From contig NZ_CP032630.1 of assembly GCF_003627075.1 (NCBI RefSeq), positions 2,356,001 through 2,420,000 of the forward strand: 64,000 bases of DNA, in the 5' to 3' direction. The notes under the pieces are model-generated. The model did no database searches. It saw only the letters and a list, made by a program, of their open reading frames with translations, and was not told the DNA's origin. Source of the DNA: Protaetiibacter intestinalis (lineage in GTDB: Bacteria > Actinomycetota > Actinomycetes > Actinomycetales > Microbacteriaceae). Made by a program: the position numbers and the translations under genes. Positions 1 through 8,715 of the stretch are shown here, piece after piece. Each line of letters opens with the position of its first letter. The stretch's first letter is position 1.

Positions 1-449
1 CGGGACCCCCACTCGACGCCGTCGGGTGCGACGGATGCGGGGCCTGTGGATCCCTGGCATCCGCCCAGCATGTTGGGGGCGACGATGAACCAGCGCTCGG
101 GGTCGAGCGTCTTGCCGGGGCCGACGAGCCCCGACCACCATCCCGCGGTCGCGTGGCCCGGTCCGGGAGGGCCCGTCAGGTGGCTGTCGCCCGTGAGGGC
201 GTGCAGCACGAGCACGGCGTTGTCGCCGGCCTCGTTGAGGCTGCCCCAGGTCTCGTAGGCGATCGTGACGGCCGGCAGCGAACCGCCGCGCTCGAACTCC
301 ATCGGGCCGAGGTGGGCGAACGCGCGGTCGCCGGGGTCGTCGCCGATGCGCCAGGCGCCGGAGGCGGGCGGGGCGGCCGAGATGGCGCGCCGGTTGGACT
401 CGGTGACGAACGCGGCCTGCACCGTGTCCTCGGGGGTCTGCCAGTCCAT
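1..449 (-). CDS. metX: Homoserine O-acetyltransferase, N-terminal part (cut by window edge)
   Basis: Transfers an acetyl group from acetyl-CoA to L-homoserine, giving the O-acetylhomoserine used by MetY. About 149 residues are visible. They show the family block HALTGDSHLTGP (oxyanion region of the alpha/beta hydrolase fold) and then NMLGGCQGSTGP close to the edge; the catalytic Ser, Asp and His lie outside the window. ATG at 447-449 is preceded on the minus strand by a CAGAAT hexamer ending 6 nt upstream, fitting a leaderless start. It lies downstream of metY in the same orientation, separated by a strong hairpin, so it may be transcribed separately. Identification is firm. Confidence 0.93.
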   Translation of the reverse strand, partial: MDWQTPEDTVQAAFVTESNRRAISAAPPASGAWRIGDDPGDRAFAHLGPMEFERGGSLPAVTIAYETWGSLNEAGDNAVLVLHALTGDSHLTGPPGPGHATAGWWSGLVGPGKTLDPERWFIVAPNMLGGCQGSTGPASVAPDGVEWGS

Positions 450-484
450 CCCGCCATTCTGTCGCGTCGGCGGACCGTGTTACG

Positions 485-518
485 CACGCGGGCCCCGTCC
501 GAGGACGGGGCCCGCGTG
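485..518 (-). terminator. Perfect 15-bp hairpin between metY and metX
   Basis: The arms 485-499 and 504-518 are perfect reverse complements (CACGCGGGCCCCGTC and its complement) around the 4-nt loop CGAG. It starts 13 nt after the metY stop in the direction of transcription. No T-run follows, as is usual for high-GC actinobacterial intrinsic terminators, so it could also only reduce read-through or protect the metY mRNA end. The metX start lies 36 nt beyond it. Confidence 0.7.
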
Positions 519-531
519 GGAGTGACGAGGC

Positions 532-1848
532 CTAGGCCTGCGCGTTCGCCGTGACGACGCGGCGCGCCGCGTCGAAGCCGGCCTGCAGGTCGGCGGTGAG
601 GTCGTCGATGTGCTCGAGGCCGACCGAGAGGCGCACGAGTCCGGGCGTGACGCCCGCCGTGAGCTGCTGCTCGGGCGTGAGCTGCGAGTGCGTGGTCGAC
701 GCGGGGTGGATGATGAGGCTGCGCACGTCGCCGATGTTGGCGAGGTGGCTGAACAGCGTCACGTTGTCGACGAGCGCGCGGCCGGCGTCGACGCCGCCCT
801 TGAGCTCGAACGACAGCACCGCACCGACGCCCTTCGGGGCGTACTTGTTGGCAGCCGCGTACCACGGGCTCGAGGGGAGTCCCGAGTAGTTCACCGAGGC
901 GACGTCCGGGTGTGCCTCGAGCCACTCGGCGATGTTCTGGGCGTTCTCGACGTGGCGCTCGATGCGCAGCGACAGCGTCTCGATGCCCTGGATGAGGCTG
1001 AACGCGCTGTCGGGGGAGAGGGCGGCGCCGGTGTCGCGCAGCAGCTGCACGCGGGCCTTGATCACGTAGGCGATCGCGTCGCCGAGCACACCCGTGTAGC
1101 TCGCACCGTGGTACGAGGGGTCGGGCTCGGTGAGGCCGGGGAACTTGTCGACGTGCTGCGACCAGGGGAACTTCCCGCCGTCGACGAGCACACCGGCGAT
1201 GACGGTGCCGTGGCCGCCGAGGAACTTGGTGGCCGAGTGCACGACGATGTCGGCGCCGTGCTCGAAGGGGCGGATGAGGTACGGGGTCGCGATCGTGTTG
1301 TCGACGATGAGCGGCACCGCGTTCTCGTGCGCGATGTCGGCGACGAGCTGGATGTCGAGCACGTTGATGCGCGGGTTGCCGATCGTCTCGGCGAAGAACG
1401 CCTTCGTGTTGGGGCGCACGGCGGCGCGCCACTCGGCGGCGTCGTCCTGGTTCTCGACGAAGGTGACCTCGATGCCGAGCTTCGCGAGCGTGTACTTGAA
1501 GAGGTTGTAGGTGCCGCCGTAGATCGAGCTCGACGAGACGATGTGGTCGCCGGCCTGCGCGATGTTGAGGATCGAGTAGGTGATGGCGCTCGAGCCGGAT
1601 GCCGTGGCGAGGGCCGCGGTGCCGCCCTCGAGCGCGGCGACGCGCTCCTCGACGACCGCCTGGGTGGGGTTCTGGATGCGCGTGTAGATGTTGCCGAACT
1701 CGGCGAGCGCGAAGAGGTTCTTCGCGTGGTCGGCGTTGTTGAAGACGTACGAGGTCGTCTTGTAGATCGGGGTGGCGCGCGCGTTGGTCACCGGGTCGGG
1801 GGCGGCGCCCGCGTGGATCTGCTGGGTCTCGAACTTCCAGTCCGACAT
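532..1848 (-). CDS. metY: O-acetylhomoserine sulfhydrylase (aminocarboxypropyltransferase)
   Basis: PLP enzyme of the Cys/Met metabolism family that makes homocysteine from O-acetylhomoserine and sulfide. The 438-residue protein has the family hallmarks: [14 protein letters not shown] at the N-terminus, the PLP-phosphate region SGSSAITYS near 85-92, the aspartate of VDNTIATPY near 183, and the PLP lysine in [10 protein letters not shown] at K208. An upstream in-frame ATG at 1962 exists, but ATG 1848 is preferred because GAGGAG lies 6 nt before it and homology begins there. It pairs with metX downstream, giving direct sulfhydrylation, and with hom at 34654 supplying homoserine. No SAM riboswitch was recognised in its 140-nt upstream region. 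Confidence 0.95.
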   Translation of the reverse strand: MSDWKFETQQIHAGAAPDPVTNARATPIYKTTSYVFNNADHAKNLFALAEFGNIYTRIQNPTQAVVEERVAALEGGTAALATASGSSAITYSILNIAQAGDHIVSSSSIYGGTYNLFKYTLAKLGIEVTFVENQDDAAEWRAAVRPNTKAFFAETIGNPRINVLDIQLVADIAHENAVPLIVDNTIATPYLIRPFEHGADIVVHSATKFLGGHGTVIAGVLVDGGKFPWSQHVDKFPGLTEPDPSYHGASYTGVLGDAIAYVIKARVQLLRDTGAALSPDSAFSLIQGIETLSLRIERHVENAQNIAEWLEAHPDVASVNYSGLPSSPWYAAANKYAPKGVGAVLSFELKGGVDAGRALVDNVTLFSHLANIGDVRSLIIHPASTTHSQLTPEQQLTAGVTPGLVRLSVGLEHIDDLTADLQAGFDAARRVVTANAQA

Positions 1849-1955
1849 GTCTGCTCCTCGTTCGGGTCGGCGTGCGGGCGTGCGCCTGCTTTCCGGGAAC
1901 GTTACGTCGCCCCCGCCCGGCGGGCAATTCCCCCGAAACGCTGCGTCACATCCAC

Positions 1956-1994
1956 TTGACACACGCGACTACTTGCGTGAAAGTAGTCGCGTGT
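1956..1994 (+). promoter_or_regulatory. PadR promoter with 14-bp inverted-repeat operator over a leaderless start
   Basis: TTGACA (-35) lies at 1956-1961. A perfect inverted repeat, ACACGCGACTACTT at 1961-1974 and AAGTAGTCGCGTGT at 1981-1994, has a 6-nt spacer (GCGTGA). The repeat covers the end of the -35, the whole -10 zone and the GTG start codon of the PadR gene (1991-1993). The -35 position puts transcription start at about 1990, so the mRNA is probably leaderless and the operator blocks the core promoter. Autoregulation by the adjacent PadR protein is the natural inference. Confidence 0.75.
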
Positions 1995-2560
1995 CATCCA
2001 TCCGCTTCTACATCCTGGCCGCCCTCGCGGAGCGGGGCCCCATGCACGGTCACGCACTCGTGGCGCTCGCCGAGCAGGAGCACGTGCACGAGTGGACCGA
2101 CATCTCGGTGGGCGGCCTGTACGGCGCCGCCCGCCGCCTCGCACGCGAGGGCCTCATCGAGGCCGTGCGCGTGGAGCGGCAGGGCAACTATCCCGAGCGC
2201 CAGGTCTTCGGCATCACGGATGCGGGGCGCGCCGCCCTGCGCACGCTGCAGCGCGAGGGCCTCGCCGAGCTCTCCTGGCGGCACGACCCGGTCGACCTGG
2301 CCGTGTCCCGCCTCGACCCCGACGCGCTCGACGAGCTCGAGGAGGTGGTGCGCGCGCGACGCGACCGCATCGCCGCCGTCCTCGAGGAGACCCGCCGCCA
2401 TCGCGCCCGCATCCGCCGCTACCTGACGGTCGCCGAGTGGATCGCGACGCAGCACGGCGAGCGTCGCCTCGAGGCCGAGCTGAACTGGCACGACGAGCTG
2501 CTCGCCGCCGTGCCCGACATCATCCGCGACGAGCGGACCCGGACGAAGGAACAGTCATGA
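1991..2560 (+). CDS. PadR family transcriptional regulator
   Basis: A 189-residue DNA-binding repressor. The N-terminal winged helix (about residues 1-80) contains the family pattern FYILAALAERGPMHGHALV and ISVGGLYGAARRLAREGLIE; the rest is a charged C-terminal helical dimerisation region (about 100-189). GTG 1991 is chosen because the family N-terminus starts there and the predicted transcription start coincides. The next gene, an MFS exporter, overlaps it by 4 nt (ATGA), the usual arrangement in which PadR represses its own operon until the exported drug binds. The ligand is unknown. Confidence 0.9.
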   Translation: MSSIRFYILAALAERGPMHGHALVALAEQEHVHEWTDISVGGLYGAARRLAREGLIEAVRVERQGNYPERQVFGITDAGRAALRTLQREGLAELSWRHDPVDLAVSRLDPDALDELEEVVRARRDRIAAVLEETRRHRARIRRYLTVAEWIATQHGERRLEAELNWHDELLAAVPDIIRDERTRTKEQS

Positions 2561-4026
2561 GCGCCACCTCTCCCACCTCCCTGCAGTCGACCCGGAAGGC
2601 ATGGCTCGCGCTCGCGGTGCTCATCCTCGGCGTCGTCATGGGCATGCTCGACACGACGATCGTCAACGTCGCGCTGCCCACCATCCGCACGAGCCTCGAC
2701 GCCTCCGAGTCGGTGCTCTCCTGGATCATCTCGGGCTATGCGCTCGCGTACGGCCTCATCCTCATCCCGGCCGGCCGCATCGGCGACCGCATCGGGCACA
2801 AGTGGGTGTTCCTCGTCGGACTCACGGGCTTCACGGTCGCGAGCCTCGCCTGCGGTCTCGCCCAGGACGGCACGGCCCTCGTCGTCGCGCGCGTCGCGCA
2901 GGGCCTGTTCGGCGGGCTGTTCTTCCCGCCCGTCACGGCCCTCATCCAGCTCATGTTCCCCGGCCGGGCCCGCGGCAAGGCCTTCGCGGTCATGGGCGCC
3001 TCGATCGGCGTCTCCACGGCGCTCGGCCCGATCGTCGGCGGCCTGCTCATCGAGTGGCTCGGCGAGGCCGAGGGCTGGCGCTCGATCTTCTTCGTGAACC
3101 TGCCCTTCGGCGTCATCGCGGTCATCGCGGCCCTCATCGTGCTGCCGGGCGGTGCCGAGGGTGCGGATGCGAAGGGCGCCGACTGGTTCGGCTTCCTGCT
3201 GCTCGGCGGTGCGCTCGTGGCGATCCTCGTGCCGCTCATCGAGGGGCAGGACCAGGACTGGCCGCTGTGGACGTGGCTGTCGCTCGCGGGTGGCGTGGTG
3301 CTGCTCGTGCTGTTCGCCCTGTGGGAGCTCGCCCTCGCCCGCCGCGGACGCACGAGCCCGCTCGTGCCGCCGCACCTGTTCAGCCACCCGGCGTTCTCGG
3401 GCGGTGTCGTACTCGCGCTCGTCTACTTCGCGGCCTTCACGAGCATCTTCTTCACCATCTCGATCCTGTGGCAGTCCGGCCTCGGCCACACCGCCCTCGA
3501 GTCGGGCCTCGTGTCGATCCCGTTCGCGCTCGGCTCGATCGTCGGCGCGGCGTTCAGCGACCGGCTCGCGCACCACCTGGGGCGCCGTGCGCTCGTCATC
3601 GGCACGGCCCTCGTCGCGCTCGGGCTCATCGCCGTCTGGCTCGTGCTGCTGCTCGTGCCGGCCGCCGACCTCACCAACTGGGAGCTGCTCGCCCCGCTCG
3701 CGGTCGCGGGCGTCGGCTCGGGCATCTTCATCGCGCCGAACGCGCAGTTCATCGTCGCCACGGTCGACCGCACCGAGGCGGGCGCCGCATCCGGTGTCAT
3801 CGGCACGATGCAGCGCATCGGCTCGGCGATCGGCATCGCGGTGATCGGCTCGGTGTTCTTCGGCACCCTCGAGATCTCGGGACCCGCGGACGTGGCACCC
3901 GCCTTCGCGAGCTCGGCGGCGCACGCCATGCTCGTCTCCGCCGCCTTCGCGGTCGCCGCGTTCGCCCTCGTCTTCGTGCTCCCCAAGCGCGTCGACCGCG
4001 GCTACCAGACCATCCCCTCCGAGTGA
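2557..4026 (+). CDS. MFS drug exporter, DHA2 (EmrB/QacA) type
   Basis: A 489-residue integral membrane protein predicted to have 14 transmembrane helices, the DHA2 family number, and to export drugs by proton antiport. Visible motifs are LDTTIVNVALPTI in helix 1 (family motif D1), GRIGDRIGHKWVF (motif A, loop 2-3) and GASIGVSTALGPIVGG (motif C, antiporter signature). It is translationally coupled to the PadR gene upstream, so it is probably the pump controlled by that repressor. Substrate is not predictable from sequence. It ends just before an inverted repeat shared with the convergent neighbour. Confidence 0.88.
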   Translation: MSATSPTSLQSTRKAWLALAVLILGVVMGMLDTTIVNVALPTIRTSLDASESVLSWIISGYALAYGLILIPAGRIGDRIGHKWVFLVGLTGFTVASLACGLAQDGTALVVARVAQGLFGGLFFPPVTALIQLMFPGRARGKAFAVMGASIGVSTALGPIVGGLLIEWLGEAEGWRSIFFVNLPFGVIAVIAALIVLPGGAEGADAKGADWFGFLLLGGALVAILVPLIEGQDQDWPLWTWLSLAGGVVLLVLFALWELALARRGRTSPLVPPHLFSHPAFSGGVVLALVYFAAFTSIFFTISILWQSGLGHTALESGLVSIPFALGSIVGAAFSDRLAHHLGRRALVIGTALVALGLIAVWLVLLLVPAADLTNWELLAPLAVAGVGSGIFIAPNAQFIVATVDRTEAGAASGVIGTMQRIGSAIGIAVIGSVFFGTLEISGPADVAPAFASSAAHAMLVSAAFAVAAFALVFVLPKRVDRGYQTIPSE

Positions 4027-4031
4027 TCTGT

Positions 4032-4101
4032 CAAACGCTGCAGCGGTTGGCCCGGGGCGGCAGGAATCACTGCGGCCGACCGGGAAACGCTGCAGCGTTT
4101 G
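4032..4101. terminator. Inverted repeat between two convergent genes (likely bidirectional terminator)
   Basis: CAAACGCTGCAGCG at 4032-4045 is the perfect reverse complement of 4088-4101. The left arm begins 5 nt after the MFS stop and the right arm touches the stop codon of the convergent acyltransferase gene. Each arm also contains the self-complementary 10-mer CGCTGCAGCG, and the right copy extends to the 16-bp palindrome AAACGCTGCAGCGTTT. The placement fits a two-way terminator with a 42-nt loop; a DNA-binding site is a weaker alternative. Confidence 0.5.
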
Positions 4102-5193
4102 TCACCTCCGACGGGAGCCGGTGGGGTCGGTGCGGGAGGCGGTCGGCGGGTCGTCGTCGGCGTGGGCGAGCAGCCAGCGCGGCTTCGGCTCGATGAGCGG
4201 GCGGAAGACCTTCCGCACCCAGGGGCTCGAGAGCGCGACCGAGATCGCGAGCGAGGCGAACACCATGGTGAGCAGCCAGACGGCCGAGGAGTGGTCGTCG
4301 CGCAGCACCCCGGACTCGCGGATCGGATACAGCACGAAGGAGTGCAGCAGGTAGACGTACATCGTGGCCTGCCCGAAGGTCGTGAAGAAGGTGCGCCGAC
4401 GCGGAACGAGCACGAAGAAGGCGGCGCTCAGCAGCACGGCGAGCGCGATGAGCCCGAGCCGCAGCAGGCCCGCCCACCAGGTGGGCTCGCCGAGCGCCTG
4501 GTAGGAGTCGTCGTAGAAGAACCAGTAGCGCAGGTCGAACGCGCGGAACGCCTGCACGTTGAGCGCCACGACCGCGAGCCACGCCGCGAACACGCCGATC
4601 GCGGCGACGCGCGCGCCCCACACCGCCCCCGTGCCGAGACGCCGCCAGCGATCCACGAGCCCCCAGTGCCGCAGCCGCCAGCCGAGCACGAAGAACGGCA
4701 GGATGCCGATCGCGCGCGACAGCGAGAACGTCGAGTCGACGTTGGCGAAGTAGCCGATCGTCACCGAGAACGCGACGGCCCAGACGAGCGGCCAGCGCAG
4801 CAGCGCGAGGTACGGCAGCACGATCCGGAAGATCGCGAGCGCGAGCAGGAACCACAGCGTCCAGTGCGGCTCGGTCGGGTTGAAGACGTTCTTGCCCTCG
4901 ACGAGCCACTGCACGAGCGACCAGATGGTCTGCATGATGAGGTACGGGAGCAGGATGTCGGTGACGACGCGGCGCATCTGCCGCAGGCCCGGCGGCGTCG
5001 CCTTCGAGAAGAAGCCCGACACGATCGCGAACGCGGGCATGTGGAACGCGTAGATGAACAGGTACAGCGTCAGGGCGTTGTCGGAGTCGGCCGTCTGCCG
5101 CTGGATCGCGTGCCCCATGACGACGAGCACGATGCAGGCGAAGCGCGCGTTGTCCCAGAACGGCACGCGCACGCGCGGTTTGGTCTCCGTCAC
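4102..5193 (-). CDS. Acyltransferase family 3-like integral membrane protein
   Basis: A 363-residue polytopic protein of the acyltransferase-3/fucose-4-O-acetylase type, which O-acylates sugars or lipids at the membrane. It begins with the typical WDNARFACIVLVVMGHA (helix 1; the His is the usual catalytic candidate), followed by a second helix block FHMPAFAIVSGFFSK and about ten hydrophobic segments, ending TMYVYLLHSFV near the last helix. GTG 5193 is preferred over an upstream ATG at 5244 because TAGGGT ends 7 nt before it on the minus strand and the longer form would overlap the divergent gene. The acceptor is unknown. Confidence 0.75.
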   Translation of the reverse strand: MTETKPRVRVPFWDNARFACIVLVVMGHAIQRQTADSDNALTLYLFIYAFHMPAFAIVSGFFSKATPPGLRQMRRVVTDILLPYLIMQTIWSLVQWLVEGKNVFNPTEPHWTLWFLLALAIFRIVLPYLALLRWPLVWAVAFSVTIGYFANVDSTFSLSRAIGILPFFVLGWRLRHWGLVDRWRRLGTGAVWGARVAAIGVFAAWLAVVALNVQAFRAFDLRYWFFYDDSYQALGEPTWWAGLLRLGLIALAVLLSAAFFVLVPRRRTFFTTFGQATMYVYLLHSFVLYPIRESGVLRDDHSSAVWLLTMVFASLAISVALSSPWVRKVFRPLIEPKPRWLLAHADDDPPTASRTDPTGSRRR

Positions 5194-5200
5194 CCGTTCC

Positions 5201-5235
5201 ACCCTACGCGCGGCGCCCCCGCACTCCCGTAGCGT
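5201..5235. promoter_or_regulatory. Divergent leaderless-type promoters
   Basis: On the minus strand TAGGGT (plus-strand 5201-5206) ends 7 nt before the acyltransferase GTG at 5193. On the plus strand TAGCGT (5230-5235) ends 7 nt before the SDR ATG at 5243. Both distances place transcription start at or next to the start codon. The SDR also has GGAGG upstream, so it could equally be read with a very short leader. Confidence 0.5.
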
Positions 5236-5242
5236 GGAGGGC

Positions 5243-6007
5243 ATGAGCTATCGCGTGGTCGTGACCGGGGCGAGTTCGGGCATCGGGGAGGCGACGGCAC
5301 GTCGCTTCGCGGCCCGCGGCTGGGAGGTGCTCGGCGTCGCGCGCCGGGCGGAGCGGCTCGCCGCCCTCGAGGCGGAGGGGGTGCTCACCCCGATCGTCGC
5401 GGACGTGACGGATGCCGCCGACGTGGCCCGCATCCGCGCCGAGGTGGGCGGGGTGCTGCACGCGCTCGTCAACAACGCGGGCGGGGCGCTCGGCGCCGAG
5501 TCGATCGAGGACGGCGACCCCGACGACTGGCGCGCGATGTACGAGACGAACGTCATCGGCACCCAGCGGGTGACCGCGGCGCTGCTGCCCGCGCTCCGGG
5601 AGGGCGCGCGGGGGCGCGGCAGCGGCGACATCGTCGCCGTCACCTCGATCGCCGGCCACACGGTGTACCCGGGCGGGGGCGGCTACAACGCCGCGAAGCA
5701 CGCCCAGCACGCCGTCATGGCGGTGCTGCGGCTCGAGCTCGGCGGCGAGCCGCTGCGGGTCATCGAGATCGCGCCCGGCATGGTCAAGACCGACTTCTCG
5801 CTCGTGCGCTACAAGGGCGATGCGGCGCTCGCGGATGCCGTGTACGAGGGAGTCGAGCATCCGCTCCTCGCCGACGACATCGCCGAGGCGATCGTGCACG
5901 CCGTCGAGCTGCCGAGCCACGTCGACCTCGACCTCGTGGTCGTGAAGCCCGTCGCGCAGTCGGCCGTGCGCACCATCCACCGCGGGCCGCTCACGCCGAA
6001 GGACTGA
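5243..6007 (+). CDS. Short-chain dehydrogenase/reductase
   Basis: A 254-residue classical SDR, an NAD(P)-dependent oxidoreductase in the cytoplasm. The Rossmann motif TGASSGIG is at residues 8-15, NNAG at 77-80, and the catalytic Ser135, Tyr148 and Lys152 (YNAAK) are in place. It resembles the serine 3-dehydrogenase/YdfG-like group in length and motifs, but the substrate cannot be assigned. ATG 5243 has GGAGG upstream. Its last 17 nt overlap the convergent MFS gene. Confidence 0.88.
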   Translation: MSYRVVVTGASSGIGEATARRFAARGWEVLGVARRAERLAALEAEGVLTPIVADVTDAADVARIRAEVGGVLHALVNNAGGALGAESIEDGDPDDWRAMYETNVIGTQRVTAALLPALREGARGRGSGDIVAVTSIAGHTVYPGGGGYNAAKHAQHAVMAVLRLELGGEPLRVIEIAPGMVKTDFSLVRYKGDAALADAVYEGVEHPLLADDIAEAIVHAVELPSHVDLDLVVVKPVAQSAVRTIHRGPLTPKD

Positions 6008-7451
6008 GCGCCGGGTCCTCCTCGACGTCGGCGAAGGCGAGCTTCGGCACGAAGAACAGCAGCACCATGGCGACGAGGGCGCCGACACCGCAGATCGCCC
6101 ACACGGTGAGGTAGCCCGAGAGCGGCGCCGCCGTCTCGTCGCCTGTCACGCCCGCGACCAGCACCACGCCGAAGATCGCCGAGGCGAAGGCGCCGCCGAT
6201 CGTCTTGGTGGTGTTCGTCATCCCGGCCGCGATGCCGGTCTGCCCGCGCGGGGCGGCGGCGGCCGCGGCGGCCGGGAGCGCCGCGACGAGCGCCCCGGAG
6301 CCGAGCCCGGCGATCGCCATGTTGGTGATGACCTGCCAGGCCTCGAGGTGGAACGGCAGGAACAGCAGGTAGCCGAGCGCCACGACGGCCGTCGCGACGA
6401 TGAGCGACAGCCGCGGGGCGACACGTCTCGACACGGCCGAGAAGACGAGGGCGCCCGTGATCATCGCGACGAGGTAGACGCCGATGATGATCGAGCGCTG
6501 GCCGGAGCTGAGCCCCAGCCCGTAGCCGAGCGCCGGATCCGTCCCCGCGTAAGTCGTGAGCGGCGCCTGGGCGCCGAGCACGCTGATGCCGAAGAGTCCC
6601 GCCGTGACCAGCACCGGCCACATGTTCGGCCGTCGCATGACCCGCAGGTCGATCGCGGGGTCGGGGCGCCGGAGCACCCAGAACCCGAAGCCCACCAGGA
6701 TCGCGAGCCCCGCCGCGATGAGGCCGACGACGCCGAGCAGCCCCATCATCCCGGCGTCCTCGCGCAGCAGCACGAGCCCGGAGGTGATGACGATGAGTCC
6801 GAGGGTCAGGATGCCGAAGCCGACGAGGTCGAGCGAGCGGCCGGGCAGGGGCTCCGACTCGGGCACGCCGAACAGGATCGCGAAGAACACGAGCGTGACG
6901 GCGACGGCGGGCACGAACAGGGTCAGCATCAGGTCCCCGCCGAACGCCGCGAGCACGGCGCTCGCGCCGAGCGCGCCGATGATCGCGCCCGCCTCGAGGG
7001 CCACCACGAGGAAGCCCGCCGCGCGGCGGGTCTGCGAGGCGGCGGTGCCGGTGCGGCGACCGCGGTCGAAGATGAGGGCCACCTCGAGCGGCAGCCAGAC
7101 GACGTAGAACGACTGCAGCGACCACGCCGCGAGGAAGCTCCAGAAGTCGGCCGTCACGGCGAGCCACCACGTCGCGCCCGCCGTGAGCGCGGTCGAGATC
7201 AGCAGGATCCGCTTGTGTCCGTGCATGTCGCCGAGCTTCGAGAAGACGGGCACGATGATCGCGGAGAGCAGCAGTCCGCCCGCCTCGAACCAGTTGAAGT
7301 CGCCGTCGCGGATGCGGAGGTGGTCGACGAGGTCGGGGATCAGGGGCACGTAGAAGCCCTGCAGGATGCCGCTCGTGAGCTCGACGAGGAAGAGGAATCC
7401 GACGAGCGAGAAGGTGATCGCGCCGACGGATCGGGTGGTTCGGGTCGCCAT
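5991..7451 (-). CDS. MFS transporter, 14-helix type
   Basis: A 486-residue multidrug-type major facilitator. It has an N-terminal helix FLFLVELTSGILQGFYVPLIPDL, a degenerate motif A (SKLGDMHGHKRIL) after helix 2, and about 14 hydrophobic segments. A run of eight alanines (LPAAAAAAAAPRGQ region) lies in a loop near residue 403. The start ATG at 7451 is preceded on the minus strand by TAACAT ending 6 nt upstream, fitting a leaderless transcript. It is divergent from the PRTase gene and convergent with the SDR. Substrate unknown. Confidence 0.85.
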   Translation of the reverse strand: MATRTTRSVGAITFSLVGFLFLVELTSGILQGFYVPLIPDLVDHLRIRDGDFNWFEAGGLLLSAIIVPVFSKLGDMHGHKRILLISTALTAGATWWLAVTADFWSFLAAWSLQSFYVVWLPLEVALIFDRGRRTGTAASQTRRAAGFLVVALEAGAIIGALGASAVLAAFGGDLMLTLFVPAVAVTLVFFAILFGVPESEPLPGRSLDLVGFGILTLGLIVITSGLVLLREDAGMMGLLGVVGLIAAGLAILVGFGFWVLRRPDPAIDLRVMRRPNMWPVLVTAGLFGISVLGAQAPLTTYAGTDPALGYGLGLSSGQRSIIIGVYLVAMITGALVFSAVSRRVAPRLSLIVATAVVALGYLLFLPFHLEAWQVITNMAIAGLGSGALVAALPAAAAAAAPRGQTGIAAGMTNTTKTIGGAFASAIFGVVLVAGVTGDETAAPLSGYLTVWAICGVGALVAMVLLFFVPKLAFADVEEDPALSPSA

Positions 7452-7457
7452 GAACGG

Positions 7458-7486
7458 ATGTTAGGCCGTTCGCGGGTCGGTAGCGT
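7458..7486. promoter_or_regulatory. Divergent -10 elements for MFS and PRTase genes
   Basis: Minus-strand TAACAT (plus-strand 7458-7463) ends 6 nt before the MFS ATG. Plus-strand TAGCGT (7481-7486) ends 6 nt before the PRTase ATG at 7493. The 41-bp interval therefore holds two leaderless-type promoters; their -35 regions must overlap each other's transcribed strand. Confidence 0.5.
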
Positions 7487-7492
7487 TGAGGC

Positions 7493-7993
7493 ATGGCGGG
7501 AGACGAGCGCGAGATTCTGGACTGGGACACCTTCGGACGCGCCTCGCGCGAGCTCGCGGAGACGATCGCGGGCGACCGGTTCCGACCGGATGCCATCGTC
7601 GCGATCGCCCGGGGCGGCCTGCCGCTCGCGGGCGCGCTCGGCTACGCCCTCGACGTGAAGATGCTCGGCAGCCTCAACGTCGAGTTCTACACGGGCGTCG
7701 AGTCGCGGCTGGACGAGCCCGTCGTGCTGCCGCCGACGCTCGACCGCGACTCGCTCGTGGGCAAGCGCATCCTGCTCGCCGACGACGTGGCCGACTCGGG
7801 TCGCACCCTCGCGCTCGTGCTGCAGCTGCTGCAGGCGGGCGGGGGAGAGGTGCGCACGGTCTGCCTCTACGCGAAGCCCGGCACGGTGCACGAGCCGTAC
7901 TACACGTGGAAGCGCACGGACCGCTGGATCATGTTCCCGTGGAGCTCCGCCGGCCCCGTCTCCTACCCGGACGACGCGGAGGGCGCCGCGTGA
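7493..7993 (+). CDS. Phosphoribosyltransferase (purine PRTase-like)
   Basis: A 166-residue type I PRTase, likely salvaging a purine base with PRPP. The PRPP-binding loop [15 protein letters not shown] spans residues 92-106 and the first PPi loop ARGGLPLAG is at 39-47. The C-terminal hood contains [11 protein letters not shown], reminiscent of xanthine/guanine PRTases, where a tryptophan or tyrosine stacks on the base. The exact base is not decided by the sequence. It starts a three-gene chain with 4-nt overlaps (S51 peptidase, then ung). Confidence 0.8.
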   Translation: MAGDEREILDWDTFGRASRELAETIAGDRFRPDAIVAIARGGLPLAGALGYALDVKMLGSLNVEFYTGVESRLDEPVVLPPTLDRDSLVGKRILLADDVADSGRTLALVLQLLQAGGGEVRTVCLYAKPGTVHEPYYTWKRTDRWIMFPWSSAGPVSYPDDAEGAA

Positions 7994-8715
7994 GCGTGCA
8001 CCTCGTGGGAGGGGGCTGGTCGCCCGAGGGCGATCCCGCGGTCACCTCCACGTTCCTCGCCGAGGCGGCCGCGCGCGCGGCGGGCGGCGGGCGGATGGTG
8101 CCGCGGATCGCCGTGCTCATCGTCGTCGACGGCGGCACGCCGTCCGAGGAGTACCGCGTCGGCTATCCGGCGTCGCTCCGGGCGGTCGCCGCGTGCGACC
8201 CCGTCGTCACGATCGTCGCCGCGGGCGAGTCCTTCGCGCCGAGCGTGCTGACGGACGTCGACGGGCTGCTGGTCGGCGGCGGCCTCACCCCCGCCTACCA
8301 CGCGGCGGTCGACGAGCTCGTCGAGGAGATCCGGCTGCTCGTCGCCGACGGCCTGCCCTACCTCGGCTTCTCGGCAGGTGCGATGATCGCCGCCGATCGG
8401 GCCATCGTCGGCGGCTGGCGCATCAACGGCATCGCCGTGTGCCCGGAGGAGACGAGCGAGGACCTCGACGAGGTCACCGTCGTCGAGGGGCTCGGCCTCG
8501 TCGACCTCGCGGTCGACGTGCACGCCGCCCAGTGGGGCACGCTCAGCCGCCTCGTCGCGGCGACCGAGGCGGGACTCGTCGACGGCGGCGTGGCGATCGA
8601 CGAGAAGACGGTGCTCGTGGTGGGCGACGAGGGCTTCGCGGTGTTCGGCGAGGGAAGCGTCTGGCAGGTGCTCGACGAGCCGGCGGGCGTCATCGTGGGA
8701 ACCCTCGGCGGATGA
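7990..8715 (+). CDS. Peptidase S51 family (dipeptidase E-like) protein
   Basis: A 241-residue protein of the class I glutamine amidotransferase-like fold. The nucleophile elbow [11 protein letters not shown] carries Ser128, and GGGLTPAYH (96-104) precedes it, both as in dipeptidase E/cyanophycinase-type S51 peptidases that act on Asp-linked peptides. The GTG start overlaps the PRTase stop by 4 nt (GTGA), and homology begins there. No signal peptide, so cytoplasmic. Physiological substrate unknown. Confidence 0.75.
   Translation: MSVHLVGGGWSPEGDPAVTSTFLAEAAARAAGGGRMVPRIAVLIVVDGGTPSEEYRVGYPASLRAVAACDPVVTIVAAGESFAPSVLTDVDGLLVGGGLTPAYHAAVDELVEEIRLLVADGLPYLGFSAGAMIAADRAIVGGWRINGIAVCPEETSEDLDEVTVVEGLGLVDLAVDVHAAQWGTLSRLVAATEAGLVDGGVAIDEKTVLVVGDEGFAVFGEGSVWQVLDEPAGVIVGTLGG

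Noticed and set aside
1849..1990. Possible SAM riboswitch before metY
   Set aside because: Methionine genes in actinobacteria often carry one, but I could not find the conserved core of SAM-I, SAM-II or SAM-IV in this short interval.
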